From NCBI GenBank assembly GCA_973895155.1, contig OZ316891.1:2108001-2172000 (forward strand): a stretch of DNA of 64,000 nt, written 5' to 3'. The stretch is from Marsupella aquatica. Taxonomy: Eukaryota > Marchantiophyta. Both the position numbers and the translations under genes were made by a program. Position 1 is the first letter of the stretch. Every line of letters starts with the position of its first letter. Under the pieces are notes generated by a model. It saw nothing but the letters and a program-made list of their open reading frames with translations, was not told the origin of the DNA and made no database searches. Below, piece after piece: positions 36,401 through 46,140 of this stretch.

Positions 36401-36783
36401 TTAAAGCCACGCCAGAAGAGGTCGAGAGTATGGCCGCCCACATTTGTGGGACTGTTGCTACAAAGGCAGCCGTGGTAGAGATAAGTAATGCCGATGAACT
36501 TGGAGCTGCGGTAACAGGTTCAGACACCGGTACAGCCACCATGGACTACCAGAATGTGAAGCCATGGAAAATTGATACAAAACGTATTGGAGAGCGGGCT
36601 CGGATTGAGGAAGTGAAGGCCAACGCTATCCAAGCCGTTTCCCAGGAGGATGCCAATGCCACAGCCGATGCCGGGGCCGACAAACCAGAACCCAAAGTCG
36701 AGGAAGCCAAAGGGATCAAGCAAGAGCCGATGGCAGGAGAAGGCGCAGAGTCGGAAGATTCGGGCTTACCCCCGATCATCTGA
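33427..36783 (+). pseudogene. Broken retroelement-like coiled-coil protein gene
   Basis: Three long + frames belong to one decayed gene of about 1,100 codons. Segment 1 (33427 to about 33830) starts MTTVNQAAKFWGCLLEEARQ. After a frameshift, segment 2 runs through QAKAEAVPIRDRAVED, an in-frame TAG at 33966, then GFIRLPWRLKEIPDEDLLDF and LTLALIKAVFALPIGRKT, ending at about 35642. After a second frameshift, segment 3 (to 36783) is heptad-rich coiled coil (LEEAKDKMIGLQRRADNQ) with TAGs at 35806 and 35953, and has an Ala/Glu/Pro-rich tail. The 'Asp/Glu-Leu-Leu ... Leu-Thr-Leu ... Leu-Pro-Ile-Gly' portion of segment 2 faintly resembles the plant-mobile-domain/retroelement ORFs of plants. I see no zinc knuckle, protease, RT or integrase. 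The family is not recognised with confidence. The long frames with few lesions imply fairly recent death. Confidence 0.55.
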
Positions 36784-38146
36784 CAATTAAGGAGGGCCAG
36801 TCATCGATTGGAAGGAGGACATGGCGGTAGGAGAAGGGCTTGGGCCAGAAGGGTGCAGCCGTTGTAGGATGGGACAAGGCAAGTAGCGCCCTGTCGGCTT
36901 AGGTAGTATTAGATGCTCAGTTCCCACAGGGTTCCGGGCTAGTCAAGTTTTTTAGGTGATAGTTTTTTAGTTGGATTATTGCGGTGGAAGGCCGTGAGTT
37001 GTGGTTAGGATTTCCGCCTTTTCCCCTGAATGCGCTGCAAGGATTAAAACCTGGGCAGCGTGGCTCGGGGGGCTTTTTCTTAGTCAAGACTCTAGTGTAA
37101 AGTCAGTATTGCTAGCATACAGCTCTCGGCTAAATCTAGACCGCGGATTATTAGTAAACCACAAATTTCCATTTCTGTGCAATTGTTTGAATTGAGTTGG
37201 CCTTGTTGCCTAGTTTGCAGATTCTTGCAATCATGGCGTTGTGTGTTGTGATACTTGTCGCTTGAGAGTTCCTAGATCCTATGGAGTTACTTACCAAGGT
37301 GTTTGGTTGCTTCTGTAGACAGTGAGGACTGTTGAACAACGGTCGTGTTAGGGAACAAGTGCGGTTTTGTATGGGAGTTGTCGTCGGAGGTGCTAGAGGT
37401 ACCAAGTTTCTTATTTAGGGAATTTGTGTAGGCATTCAAGCACCAATGGCACTTAGGTGAGGGTGTTGCAATTGGTGAGGGCGCTTGGTGGCTAGGTCCA
37501 CCACTAAAAGCAATGCCAGGGACAAAGGTTTTAGGAGGCTAGAGCTAATGATGGCAAAGTTGAATCAAGGCAGTTTCACATTTTTATTTCAATTGTTCTA
37601 GGCATTAGATTGATGTCTGCACCTTATTTGCAATTTTGAGTAAAGTGTTCTTGTTTGTCCATTGCATGTTAGAACAATTTTTATGATTTTCTCCCATTTG
37701 TAATCAAGACACGCAGTAGCATTTCATCTTTGTGCAATCTCCATTATGTTGCTTAGAGCGCAGTTCAATTAAAATCAGAAGTGAATGATTCACCTGTATT
37801 GGCTGTTGTCGGGCTCCTATCAGAGCAAATGGTCATAGGGTCAATCTGGAGTTACTTGGAGTACGTCAATGAAGTATTTACATGCCTCGTTAGATGCTCT
37901 TGTTGTGATGATGCTTTCTTGACTTAGTTTAAACCAAAGTGGCAACGAGTTGTGATAGTAGCACATGTCGAGGAGGAACAATTGCAATTCTACTTGAATT
38001 ATAGATATTGAAGTCTCCAATGGCATTGTCCTCCAACAATTTTGAATGGTGTACAAATTTGGAAGTCTTTGTCCAATTGTTTGCCATTTACCCAACCCAA
38101 CCGACACCTTGTTTACAAATAACCACTTTCGATTTCACTATACACT

Positions 38147-38515
38147 AAGTGTAATCTGAACACAATGTTCACAATGTCTTCCACAACCACTAGTGTTGAT
38201 CATTCACCCTAGCCTTAACAATATGGGTGAGCCAAAGATACTCTCCTTGTAAAAAAAAGGCTCTTAGTGTGATCTCAAGACGATATGGACATTCATTTGT
38301 CTTCCAAAACCATTGGTGCCAGATATTCACCCCTGCCCTAACGGCATGGATGAGCAAACATTGCTCTCGCTGCTAAGTGTGATCTGATTGTCTTCCAAAA
38401 CCACAGGCATCAGCCATTCCCCTGCACGTGTTCAAACTGCATGGGTGAGCATAATCCGCTCTCGTTGCTAAGTGTAATCTGTGACATTGTCTTCCAAAAT
38501 CACCAGTGTCACAAG
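38147..38515. repeat. Degenerate tandem repeat, about 95-110 bp, 3.5 copies
   Basis: Copies share AGTGT(A/G)ATCTGA, TTGTCTTCCA(A)AA(C)CCA, CAT(T)CACCC(T)-like words, GCATGG(G)TGAGC and CTCTCGTTGCTA in the same order. They start near 38147, 38267, 38375 and 38468. Confidence 0.75.
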
Positions 38516-38764
38516 CACCATACAACACATTGCCTCCTGACTAGTCAAACCTTAAACTCCAAAACTATTTGAATACACAATCCATAATAATTTTGCCCAA
38601 AACTCCATACGTGGGCTCCTCATTACCTGCAACACTACATGGTAAAGCATAGGGCAAGACTGCAAAGTGACATGGTAGGCCAGGGACGAAAAACTGTGCA
38701 ATTTCGGTTTAGAACTTGAACTTTGTGTATGACTCATTAAGAGAGGGTTGATTGGGTAAAACAT

Positions 38765-38769
38765 GTTTC
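38765..38769. repeat. Left target-site duplication GTTTC
   Basis: Directly precedes the LTR start TGTTGAGC. It matches GTTTC at 44888-44892. Confidence 0.95.
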
Positions 38770-39226
38770 TGTTGAGCATAGACGACGATCGCAACGGCAA
38801 GCCCATGAACCATCCAACGCACAATAGTCGACACAAGAGATACGTGGTTCACCTCCTTGAGGCTACGTCCACGGGAACACACAAGAGAGCTTTACTGAAC
38901 TCTAAGCCCGTCGGCTATACCGAGTCTCCACAGTGTAAGCTCTCCCTATCTCTCAAGTGGCTCCATAACAATGAGCCTTGGTTCTACCTCTCCAAGCACA
39001 CATGCCTCTTATGATATAGTGTGCAACTTAGTTGTACCTAACCACATAGTTGTACCTAATCACGTAGTTGTACCTAACCACATAGTTGTACCTAATCACG
39101 TAGTTGTACCTAACCACATAGTTGTACCTAATCACGTAGTTGTACCTAACCACGTAGTTGTACCAACCCACGTTGTTGTACCAACCACGTCATGCCTAAC
39201 CTAGACGTAAGAGTAAATACCCAACA
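38770..39226 (-). repeat. 3' LTR of the copia element (left in this window)
   Basis: 457 bp with TG...CA ends. It includes nine tandem copies of an 18-bp unit AGTTGTACCTAA(C/T)CAC(A/G)T at 39030-39190. It appears identical to the other LTR along its whole length. Confidence 0.97.
39030..39190. repeat. 18-bp minisatellite inside the left LTR
   Basis: Eight 18-bp units plus a 17-bp terminal variant. The first six alternate between CCTAACCACAT and CCTAATCACGT endings, so an earlier two-unit (36-bp) repeat was itself amplified. The same array is at 44691-44851. Confidence 0.95.
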
Positions 39227-39227
39227 A

Positions 39228-39238
39228 TCTTCCCCTTG
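39228..39238 (-). other. Polypurine tract of the copia element
   Basis: Read on the minus strand, AAGGGGAAGA precedes the 3' LTR by one or two bases. This is the expected position and composition for plus-strand priming. Confidence 0.8.
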
Positions 39239-39417
39239 ACTCTGGTCTAGGGGAGAGTAATACTGCCAATGTATATGATCCCTCAGCGGGAAGTTCTGGA
39301 CAGAAACCAAACCGGTTTCCCTCTCTAACTAGAGCAAACCAGAACTAAGCCGTAGCCTAATACATAGGAATGAGGAAGAGCATATATCAGTAATTACAAT
39401 GAATGTTTAAGAAAACT

Positions 39418-42400
39418 CTACTTGTGATGCAATTGCAAAACCTGCAATACGTCACGGTGTCTAGAAAAACTCTCCAAAGGAATCACTTTGGTAAATGCGT
39501 CAGCCGGGTTGAGTTTACCATCAATCTTGACTAGCTCAAACAAATTATCAGACACAGCCTGCCTGATAAAATGGTACCTGACGTCAATGTGCTTCACTCT
39601 GCTGTCCATCACCTGGTTCACAGCAAGGTGGAGCGCACTTTGACTATCACAATGGAGCTTCACATTCCCCTGTGGCAATCCCATTTCAGTGATAAGTCTA
39701 TCCAACCAAATCGCTTCCTTTGTTGCTTCCGCAGTTGCAACATACTCCGCTTCTGTAGTAGACTGAGCAATACACTTCTGCAAAGTAGACCTTCAACTTA
39801 TGCATCCACCGCCAAGTGTGAACACGTATCCTGTTGTTGATCTCCTTCGGTCCAAATCTTGTCCATAGTCAGAATCTACATAGCCAATCAATGATCTAGC
39901 ATTCTTTGCATTCGCATCAAATAAAAGACCATGATCCACGGTACCCTTCAAGTACCTGATAATCCACTTCACTGCTTCCCAGTGTACCTTCCCTGGATTC
40001 GACATGTACCTGCTCACCTTGCCCATAGCCATGGCAAGATCAGGTCTAGTGCAAGTCATCAAATACATGAGACTCCCCACTGCCTTGTCATATGGAACCT
40101 TTGACATCAACCCCTTCTCTGTGTCATCCGTAGGACAGAACGCTGATGATAACTTGAAGTGTGGAGCCAACGGGGTACTTACTGGCTTGCTATTCTCCAT
40201 GTTGAACCTTGCAATTACCTTCCTCGCATAACTGCTCTGCGTCAACCATAGCTTGCCAGCCTCCAAGTCCCTAGTGATCTCCATACCCAAAATCCTCTTA
40301 GCTGGCCCTAAGTCCTTCATCTTAAACTCTGCACTAAGCAGTGCCTTGAGCTTAACAATCTCAGACCTATCCTTGGCTGCAATTAGCATGTCATCCACAT
40401 AAAGTACTAAAACAATGAACCCAAAGACAACATTCTTCACCGGTTTCAAATACACACAAGGGTCAAATACACTTCTGTGAAAACCTTGTGACCGAATCCA
40501 ATCGTCAAACCGCTTGTTCCACTGTCTTGGTGACTGCTTCAACCCATACAAGGATTTCAGCAATCTGCAAACCAATTCCTCCTGTCCTATCTTCACAAAA
40601 CCTAGCGGTTGTCTCATGAAGATCACCTCTTCCAATGTGCCATAGAGGAAAGCTGTGACAACATCCATCTGATCTAGGAGCAGACCAAACATTACAACAA
40701 GTACACACAATAGTCGTATTGTAGAGTACTTAGCAACTGGTGAGAAGACCTCATTGTAATCCACACCTTTCTCTTGTGTGAATCCCTTTGCTACCAATCT
40801 AGCCTTGTAGACCTTCGATCCACCTCCTATGGAATTATCCTTCAGCTTGTAAATCCACTTGCTGTCCACCACTTGCTGACCCTTAGGCAGCTTAACAAGC
40901 TCCCAAGTTTTGTTATCCTTTAGTGACTGCATCTCCGTTTGCATTGCTGCAGTCCACTTCTGCTTCTCTTTTGAAGCACTTGCCTCATGAAATGAAGAAG
41001 GTTCTCCTTCTTCCAAAATTAACGCATCACCCTCATCATCAGCTGTAAAATCATCCTCTTGCAGTTGAGATGAATCAACCCACTGTCCATACCTTGATGG
41101 AGCGCGTACAGTGCGACCAGATGTTCTTCTAGCCGATGACTCCGGTTGATCTGCGTGTGCTGGTACAATTTGAAGCTCAACAGCATCCACTTGTTGCTCA
41201 CCAGCATCAACAAACTCCTCTGGTTCCTCTGGCACAGGAACCAGCTCCATAATTGGAGCAACTCCTTCTCTCCGGTCATGCACCTCATAACCAATCTCCC
41301 CCTCAACGAGATCCGGGATAGGAGATTTTCCTTTGTAAGTACGGGAGACCTGAGTATTCTCCCCCTCCTTCAATAATCTGGATTCATTGAAGGAAACATC
41401 CCTACTGACAACGAGCTTACAGGCAATAGGATCCCATAGCCTATAGGCTTTCACACCACTCTGGTACCCAAGAAAAACACATTTCCTGGAGGTAGGATCC
41501 AACTTGGTCCTATTCTGCTTTGGTGTGAGAGCATATGCATCACTTCCAAAAATTACCAAGCCATGATAGTCTGCTTGCCGCTTATAGCGCATCTCAAACG
41601 GCGTTTTGAAATTGATAGCACTAGAAGGAGAAAGATTTACCAAATAAGCTACGGTATTGACAGCTTCTGCCCAAAATTCTTGTGGTAAACCTGATTGGCT
41701 CAACATACTCCGTGACCGCTCCAACAGTGTCCGATTGAGCCTCTCAGCGACACCATTCTGCTGCGGAGTATAAACTGTGGTGAGATTGCGAGTTATCCCC
41801 TGTTCTGAACAGTACTCTTCAAATTCCATTGAAGTGTACTCCCCGCCGTTGTCTGACCTCAGACTCTTCACCCTTGTATCCAAACACTTGATCGTGTTTC
41901 CAGTCTGATTCTCCACCTGGGCCTTCCACTTCTTAAAAATGGACAAGACATCAGACTTATGCGTCATGAAATAAATCCACACAAATCTTGAGTAATCATC
42001 AATAAATGATACATAGTACAACTTTCCAGAGTGTGAGGGAGTCGGGGATGGACCCCACACGTCACTATGTATGTACTCAAGAACCGCTTTGGAACGATGA
42101 GTTCCAACACCAAAAGCACGACGATGCTGCTTTCCAAGAATGCAATGCTCACAAAACTCTAATTTACAAGATTGCAAATCAGAAATGAGTCCATTCTTCC
42201 GTAAGATAGCCAAACCCTTCTCACTCATGTGGCCTAGCCGTGAATGCCACAGTTGAGTCATCTCCTCGTGAGACTTGGTTACATTGGCCTCTCCACATAC
42301 AGTATTGCCCTGTAACACATACAAATTCTTTTGTCTACTCCCCTTCAAAATCACTGTCTCTCCCGACCTGACTTGAAGTTCACCATCAATAACGCTCCAT

Positions 42401-42690
42401 TGATGACCATTTGAATCCAACACACCGAGTGAAATCAGATTCTTACGCATGCCAGGTACATACCTGACTCCGGACACTGTGCGCACAGCGCCATCAAACA
42501 TTTGAATCTTCACAAACCCAATTCCCTCAATTTGACAGGAGTGATCATTTCCCATCAGAACTGAACCGTTTGAAATAGAGTAAGAACTGAAAAACTCACG
42601 AATGTAACAAATATGAAAAGAGCAAGCACAATCAAGAATCCACACATCATCTGCTCTCCTAGATGACGTGCACAGGGCATACCCCCGGCT
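39418..42690 (-). CDS. pol: Copia pol: protease, integrase, RT, RNase H (interrupted by TGA)
   Basis: Read on the minus strand, in the same frame as gag. Positions are counted from a Met at 42645. Residues 2-12 are the protease site, WILDCACSFH; the usual copia motif is D-[ST]-G, so Asp is kept but the next two residues are not. The integrase zinc finger (WHSRLGH ... CEHC, about 130-168) is followed by the DDE core with Asp in HSDVWGP (about 198), Asp in SDNGGEY (about 267) and Glu in NGVAERLNR (about 300). RT has the catalytic YVDDM at about 748. RNase H has DSDYGQD at about 929 and CDSQSALHLA after the break. The frame stops at TGA 39793-39795, where relatives have Trp (GGGCIS|TGA|RSTLQKC), then continues unshifted to the stop at 39418-39420. 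RT and integrase look intact. RNase H would be truncated without readthrough. Confidence 0.93.
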
Positions 42691-43731
42691 TCATAAAACA
42701 TACTCATCATTGAGTAAATCAGCTTCTCCATCAGCCCTAGCCACATTTGCCGATGAAGTTTCCGCTGCCTTTCCCTTACAGTCTCGCTTGAAGTGTCCAA
42801 CTTGGTTGCACTTCCAACATGTCACCTGCCTCCTCTGAGGGGATTTACCCTTGGACTTAGATCTGGATTTAGATCTAAACTGGGTTCTACGGTCCCCAGT
42901 TGGTCGCTGCATACCCCTCCCACGGTTAACATTGAGGGCAGCACCAGATGATGAAGGCTGTGATGTGATGTGCATCTTCTGCTGAAGATCATCACTAAGC
43001 AGAGAACTTACCACGTCATTATATGAAATGGTATCCCTATCACGATGCAACAACACTCGTGATAGGGACTGGTAAGATGGAGGCAATGAACTAAGAAGCT
43101 GCAGAGCCTTCGTCTCATCATTCAAAGTCTCCCCAAGGTTTTCCAAGTCAACGACCATGTCGTTGAAAGCATCCACATGGTCTTGCAACTTTGTGTCGGA
43201 TTCCTTCATCCTGAAACTCATGAGTTTGTAGGAAGTGTAGAGCCGGTTCGACAACTCCTTGCGGTGATACTTGCTCTGCAATTCCGCAAACAAGGACATG
43301 CAATCCTTATGTGCACCCAACTGCTTGATGATGGGAGGCATGAGATAGAGTGTAACACACCACACTCCCTGCTCCTGCATGCGGTCCCATTGTTTCTCAT
43401 CAACATCATCTTCACGAGGGCTCAGCAGTTGGCCCATCCCTGACGCATAGAGCACTCCCTTCACCTGCTTCTCCCATAGCAAGTAGTCAGAGCGCCCATC
43501 ATACTTTGTCACTTCATACTTGGGTCCCCCAAGCTTGAAAGTCCCCATCTTCTTCTTTGGCACTACCGTGAGCTCCGGTAGTAGTACTGCTTCCTCCACC
43601 ACACGCTGCACCGGTGATGGTATCGGTGTCACGTGCTCTTCCTCCTGCTCCTCTCTCTGCCCCTGAAACCGCCGCGGTGATCCTCGTGCTTCAAGTTCCA
43701 CGTCTTCGAAAAATTCCTCCGAATCACTCAT
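42691..43731 (-). CDS. gag: Copia Gag with zinc knuckle
   Basis: 346 codons. The acidic N terminus (MSDSEEFFEDVELEARG) is followed by the UBN2/retrotransposon gag region (YDGRSDYLLWEKQVKGVL, LQDHVDAFNDMVVDLE, LLSSLPPSYQSLSRVLL). An Arg/Ser-rich stretch leads to one CCHC knuckle, CWKCNQVGHFKRDC, at about residues 304-317, which binds element RNA for packaging. The frame ends at TGA 42691-42693 (EYVL|TGA|SRGY) and pol follows in the same frame. Copia elements normally fuse gag and pol in one frame, so this TGA is probably a mutated CGA or a readthrough codon. Confidence 0.95.
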   Translation of the reverse strand: MSDSEEFFEDVELEARGSPRRFQGQREEQEEEHVTPIPSPVQRVVEEAVLLPELTVVPKKKMGTFKLGGPKYEVTKYDGRSDYLLWEKQVKGVLYASGMGQLLSPREDDVDEKQWDRMQEQGVWCVTLYLMPPIIKQLGAHKDCMSLFAELQSKYHRKELSNRLYTSYKLMSFRMKESDTKLQDHVDAFNDMVVDLENLGETLNDETKALQLLSSLPPSYQSLSRVLLHRDRDTISYNDVVSSLLSDDLQQKMHITSQPSSSGAALNVNRGRGMQRPTGDRRTQFRSKSRSKSKGKSPQRRQVTCWKCNQVGHFKRDCKGKAAETSSANVARADGEADLLNDEYVL

Positions 43732-44416
43732 ATGAGAAAATCACAAAAATTATTGTTTTTCACAACTTCTCAAAAACTCAAAACTCAACACCGCCGCGTA
43801 GCCCACAAAGCTAGGAGTCCAATACAGAAAACCGAAATCAAAATCAAAATTTGACGGAAAAGTTATTCAAATTTCGGTCGAGGTGGGTAAAACCTTGGGA
43901 AACTCCCCCGTTTTGACCACCTCAGGGAATAACCGAAATACCAAGTACAACCCATTGTCGGAATTACGATGTGATTGGTGCGCCGCGTTGCCAACTTCAA
44001 TGGCTACGACCTTGTCAACAACGAATGTTGATCAATTGCACTTGGTGCCGTCACCAATCCAACAAGGTAATTGATTTTGCTTAGCCTTCCTCTTTGCATC
44101 AAAGAGCCAATCCCGGACTCAAAACAATCGTCTTGCCTCAATCTCTCCGTTGAGTCAAAACACTTGACGCTTCTCCCTCCGAGTCGATTGTCAACTTTCT
44201 TCACAAAATCCAGAACGACGAAAACTTAGATCTCTCTGCACCACGAGCTCCGTTCAGCGATTTCTTCACACCGTTAGAAAGCTCTTGCCCCGATCTATCC
44301 GTTGAGCCCATAAACTCCAAGTTCCATGTGACGGAACTCCGGGAAATCCACCGACACTCAACGCTGGAAAAACCGTAATGAAATCCCGTCATGAACACAC
44401 GTCACCTCCCAAGCAT
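43732..44416 (-). other. Copia untranslated leader
   Basis: 685 bases between the PBS and the gag ATG. Short ORFs here lack known domains. The region presumably holds packaging and translation signals, but I cannot locate them. Confidence 0.6.
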
Positions 44417-44428
44417 GCTCTGATACCA
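44417..44428 (-). other. Primer-binding site (initiator Met tRNA)
   Basis: Minus-strand TGGTATCAGAGC starts two bases inside the 5' LTR. It is the standard plant copia PBS, complementary to the 3' end of initiator methionine tRNA. Confidence 0.95.
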
Positions 44429-44430
44429 AT

Positions 44431-44887
44431 TGTTGAGCATAGACGACGATCGCAACGGCAAGCCCATGAACCATCCAACGCACAATAGTCGACACAAGAG
44501 ATACGTGGTTCACCTCCTTGAGGCTACGTCCACGGGAACACACAAGAGAGCTTTACTGAACTCTAAGCCCGTCGGCTATACCGAGTCTCCACAGTGTAAG
44601 CTCTCCCTATCTCTCAAGTGGCTCCATAACAATGAGCCTTGGTTCTACCTCTCCAAGCACACATGCCTCTTATGATATAGTGTGCAACTTAGTTGTACCT
44701 AACCACATAGTTGTACCTAATCACGTAGTTGTACCTAACCACATAGTTGTACCTAATCACGTAGTTGTACCTAACCACATAGTTGTACCTAATCACGTAG
44801 TTGTACCTAACCACGTAGTTGTACCAACCCACGTTGTTGTACCAACCACGTCATGCCTAACCTAGACGTAAGAGTAAATACCCAACA
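44431..44887 (-). repeat. 5' LTR of the copia element (right in this window)
   Basis: 457 bp, same ends and internal 18-bp array as the left LTR. The frames translated from the two LTRs are identical. It should contain the element promoter (U3) and R/U5, transcribing leftward. Confidence 0.97.
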
Positions 44888-44892
44888 GTTTC
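44888..44892. repeat. Right target-site duplication GTTTC
   Basis: Directly follows the LTR end CCCAACA and matches 38765-38769. Confidence 0.95.
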
Positions 44893-45075
44893 CACAGGAC
44901 TAATCAAGTAAAGTTTTTCAGGTAGGGGGTCTATTAAGCATATCCCTCCCATTGACAATGGATTGAAGTCTACTAGCACGAGGCCTGGGGTAGGGCTTTG
45001 TTTTTATGCATGAATTGTACATAGGAAATCCAACTAGCCGGACAGAAAATAGAAAGTACAGACGTGGGAACCATT
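44893..45075. repeat. Dispersed repeat interrupted by the copia insertion
   Basis: GGTCTATTAAGCATATCCCTCC at about 44938 matches the outer end of both foldback arms at 55.8 and 56.8 kb, and the preceding GACTAATCAAG matches GGCTGATCAAG there. The following part (GATTGAA(G)TCTACTAG, ATGAATTGTACATA/ACGAATTGCATAAA, GACCGGCAATAGAAAATACA-like) matches 47283-47405. It is a decayed non-coding element. Confidence 0.7.
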
Positions 45076-45689
45076 CATGGGTCTTCATAGTTTACTTCTA
45101 ATCATTAAAATCAATTACAGATAGTTTAGAGACCTTAAGTAGTAAATCTTGAAATTCTATGAAAATATACAACATCAGCTATAACTTGAGATATATCAAT
45201 CTGATGGGCCCACATGAAACTTTTTTTACCAAGTGGGACCCCTCTTAATGACCCATACACCTGTTCTTGTGGTGCCTACTATGTATAGTTAACCATACCC
45301 ATTGCCTTGTAGTGCAGTCCATCATGCTTGTTGTTGCAATCTACAACGTCTAGTCCACCATGCGGGTCGCCGTAGTCTACCGCAGTTTATCAAAATGGGC
45401 AACAATGCCATTACCACAGGATTCGATGGCTTAATGCTTGAAGACACAATGGATTATGTCTTCCCATGTTTCAAGGTTTAGCATTTAGGGTGTACCCCGA
45501 CACCTTTGGGTTTGTCTTCTTTTGGAATTGTTTGTACGCATTGCATACTAGGGGAGTATTGCCATTTTTCAAGCGCATTCGTCGATCATTTGTCAATTTT
45601 TGTCATGGCGGTAGTGGGGGAATTTTGAACATTGAACTTGAATATTCACTCTGGACATTTGGAGGTACTCCACACTGACGCTGATAGTT

Positions 45690-46140
45690 GCACATGAAAA
45701 CATTGTAAAATACCTGTGTGCACCGCTTGAAAAGCATACCTAATGACTACCCTGCAATAGGGTAAAAATTTGAACCCAAAGATGTAATCCATATTGTATT
45801 CAAGTCGCGGTTTGGGCAGCAGCGGCTGCTTTTTGCGGTTCTCCCACATCATCTCCACAGTTTCACATATTTCTCCCACATGTTTCTTTGACCATGCAGC
45901 CATGCAAGAGTGGCCTCATGCACGGTCCAACAGTCACAAAAAACTGTACAAGCAAACCTAATCACTACCCCGCGATTGGTCAAATTTTGAATCCGAATAA
46001 ATAATGAATATTGTCTTCAAATCACAGTTTTGGCAGCGGCAACCACTTTTGTAGTTTCTCCTTAATAATCTCCATGGTTTTTCAGTTGACCATGCAGGGT
46101 AGACTGCACGATCCAACCGTGCAATTTTCCTGGAGTCATG
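45690..46140. repeat. Two-copy degenerate tandem repeat, about 220-240 bp
   Basis: Both copies run through TGTACAAGCA/GAAAAGCATACCTAAT(G/C)ACTACCC, a GGG/GGTCAAATTTTGAA(C/T)CC segment, AT(A/T)TTGT(A/C)TTCAA(G/A)TC, CAGCAGCGGC/GGCAGCGGCAACCAC, TCTCC ... AATCTCCA(C/T)(A/G)GTTT and GACCATGCAG. The copies start near 45705 and 45940. Confidence 0.75.

Larger units (their letters stand above)
36784..38769. other. Non-genic stretch left of the copia element
   Basis: No recognisable gene. The first 600 bp may be the 3' part of the element carrying the broken coiled-coil gene. A tandem repeat at 38147-38515 is listed separately. The last 80 bases before 38770 are the left half of a dispersed repeat split by the copia insertion (see findings). 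Confidence 0.45.
38770..44887 (-). mobile_element. Complete Ty1/copia LTR retrotransposon, 6,118 bp
   Basis: The element lies on the minus strand. Two 457-bp LTRs begin TGTTGAGCATAG and end AATACCCAACA, with a perfect 5-bp target duplication GTTTC at 38765-38769 and 44888-44892. The PBS and polypurine tract are in the expected places. The single gag-pol frame (1,437 codons, 43731 to 39418) has domain order gag, CCHC, protease, integrase, RT, RNase H, which defines copia. It is interrupted by TGA at 42691-42693 and 39793-39795. No base differences between the LTRs are visible, so insertion was very recent. The copy is probably not autonomous. Confidence 0.97.

Noticed and set aside
38971-39204. 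Open frame rich in Val-Val-Pro-Asn-His repeats (also 44632-44865)
   Set aside because: It is the translation of the 18-bp minisatellite inside each LTR, on the strand opposite to element transcription.
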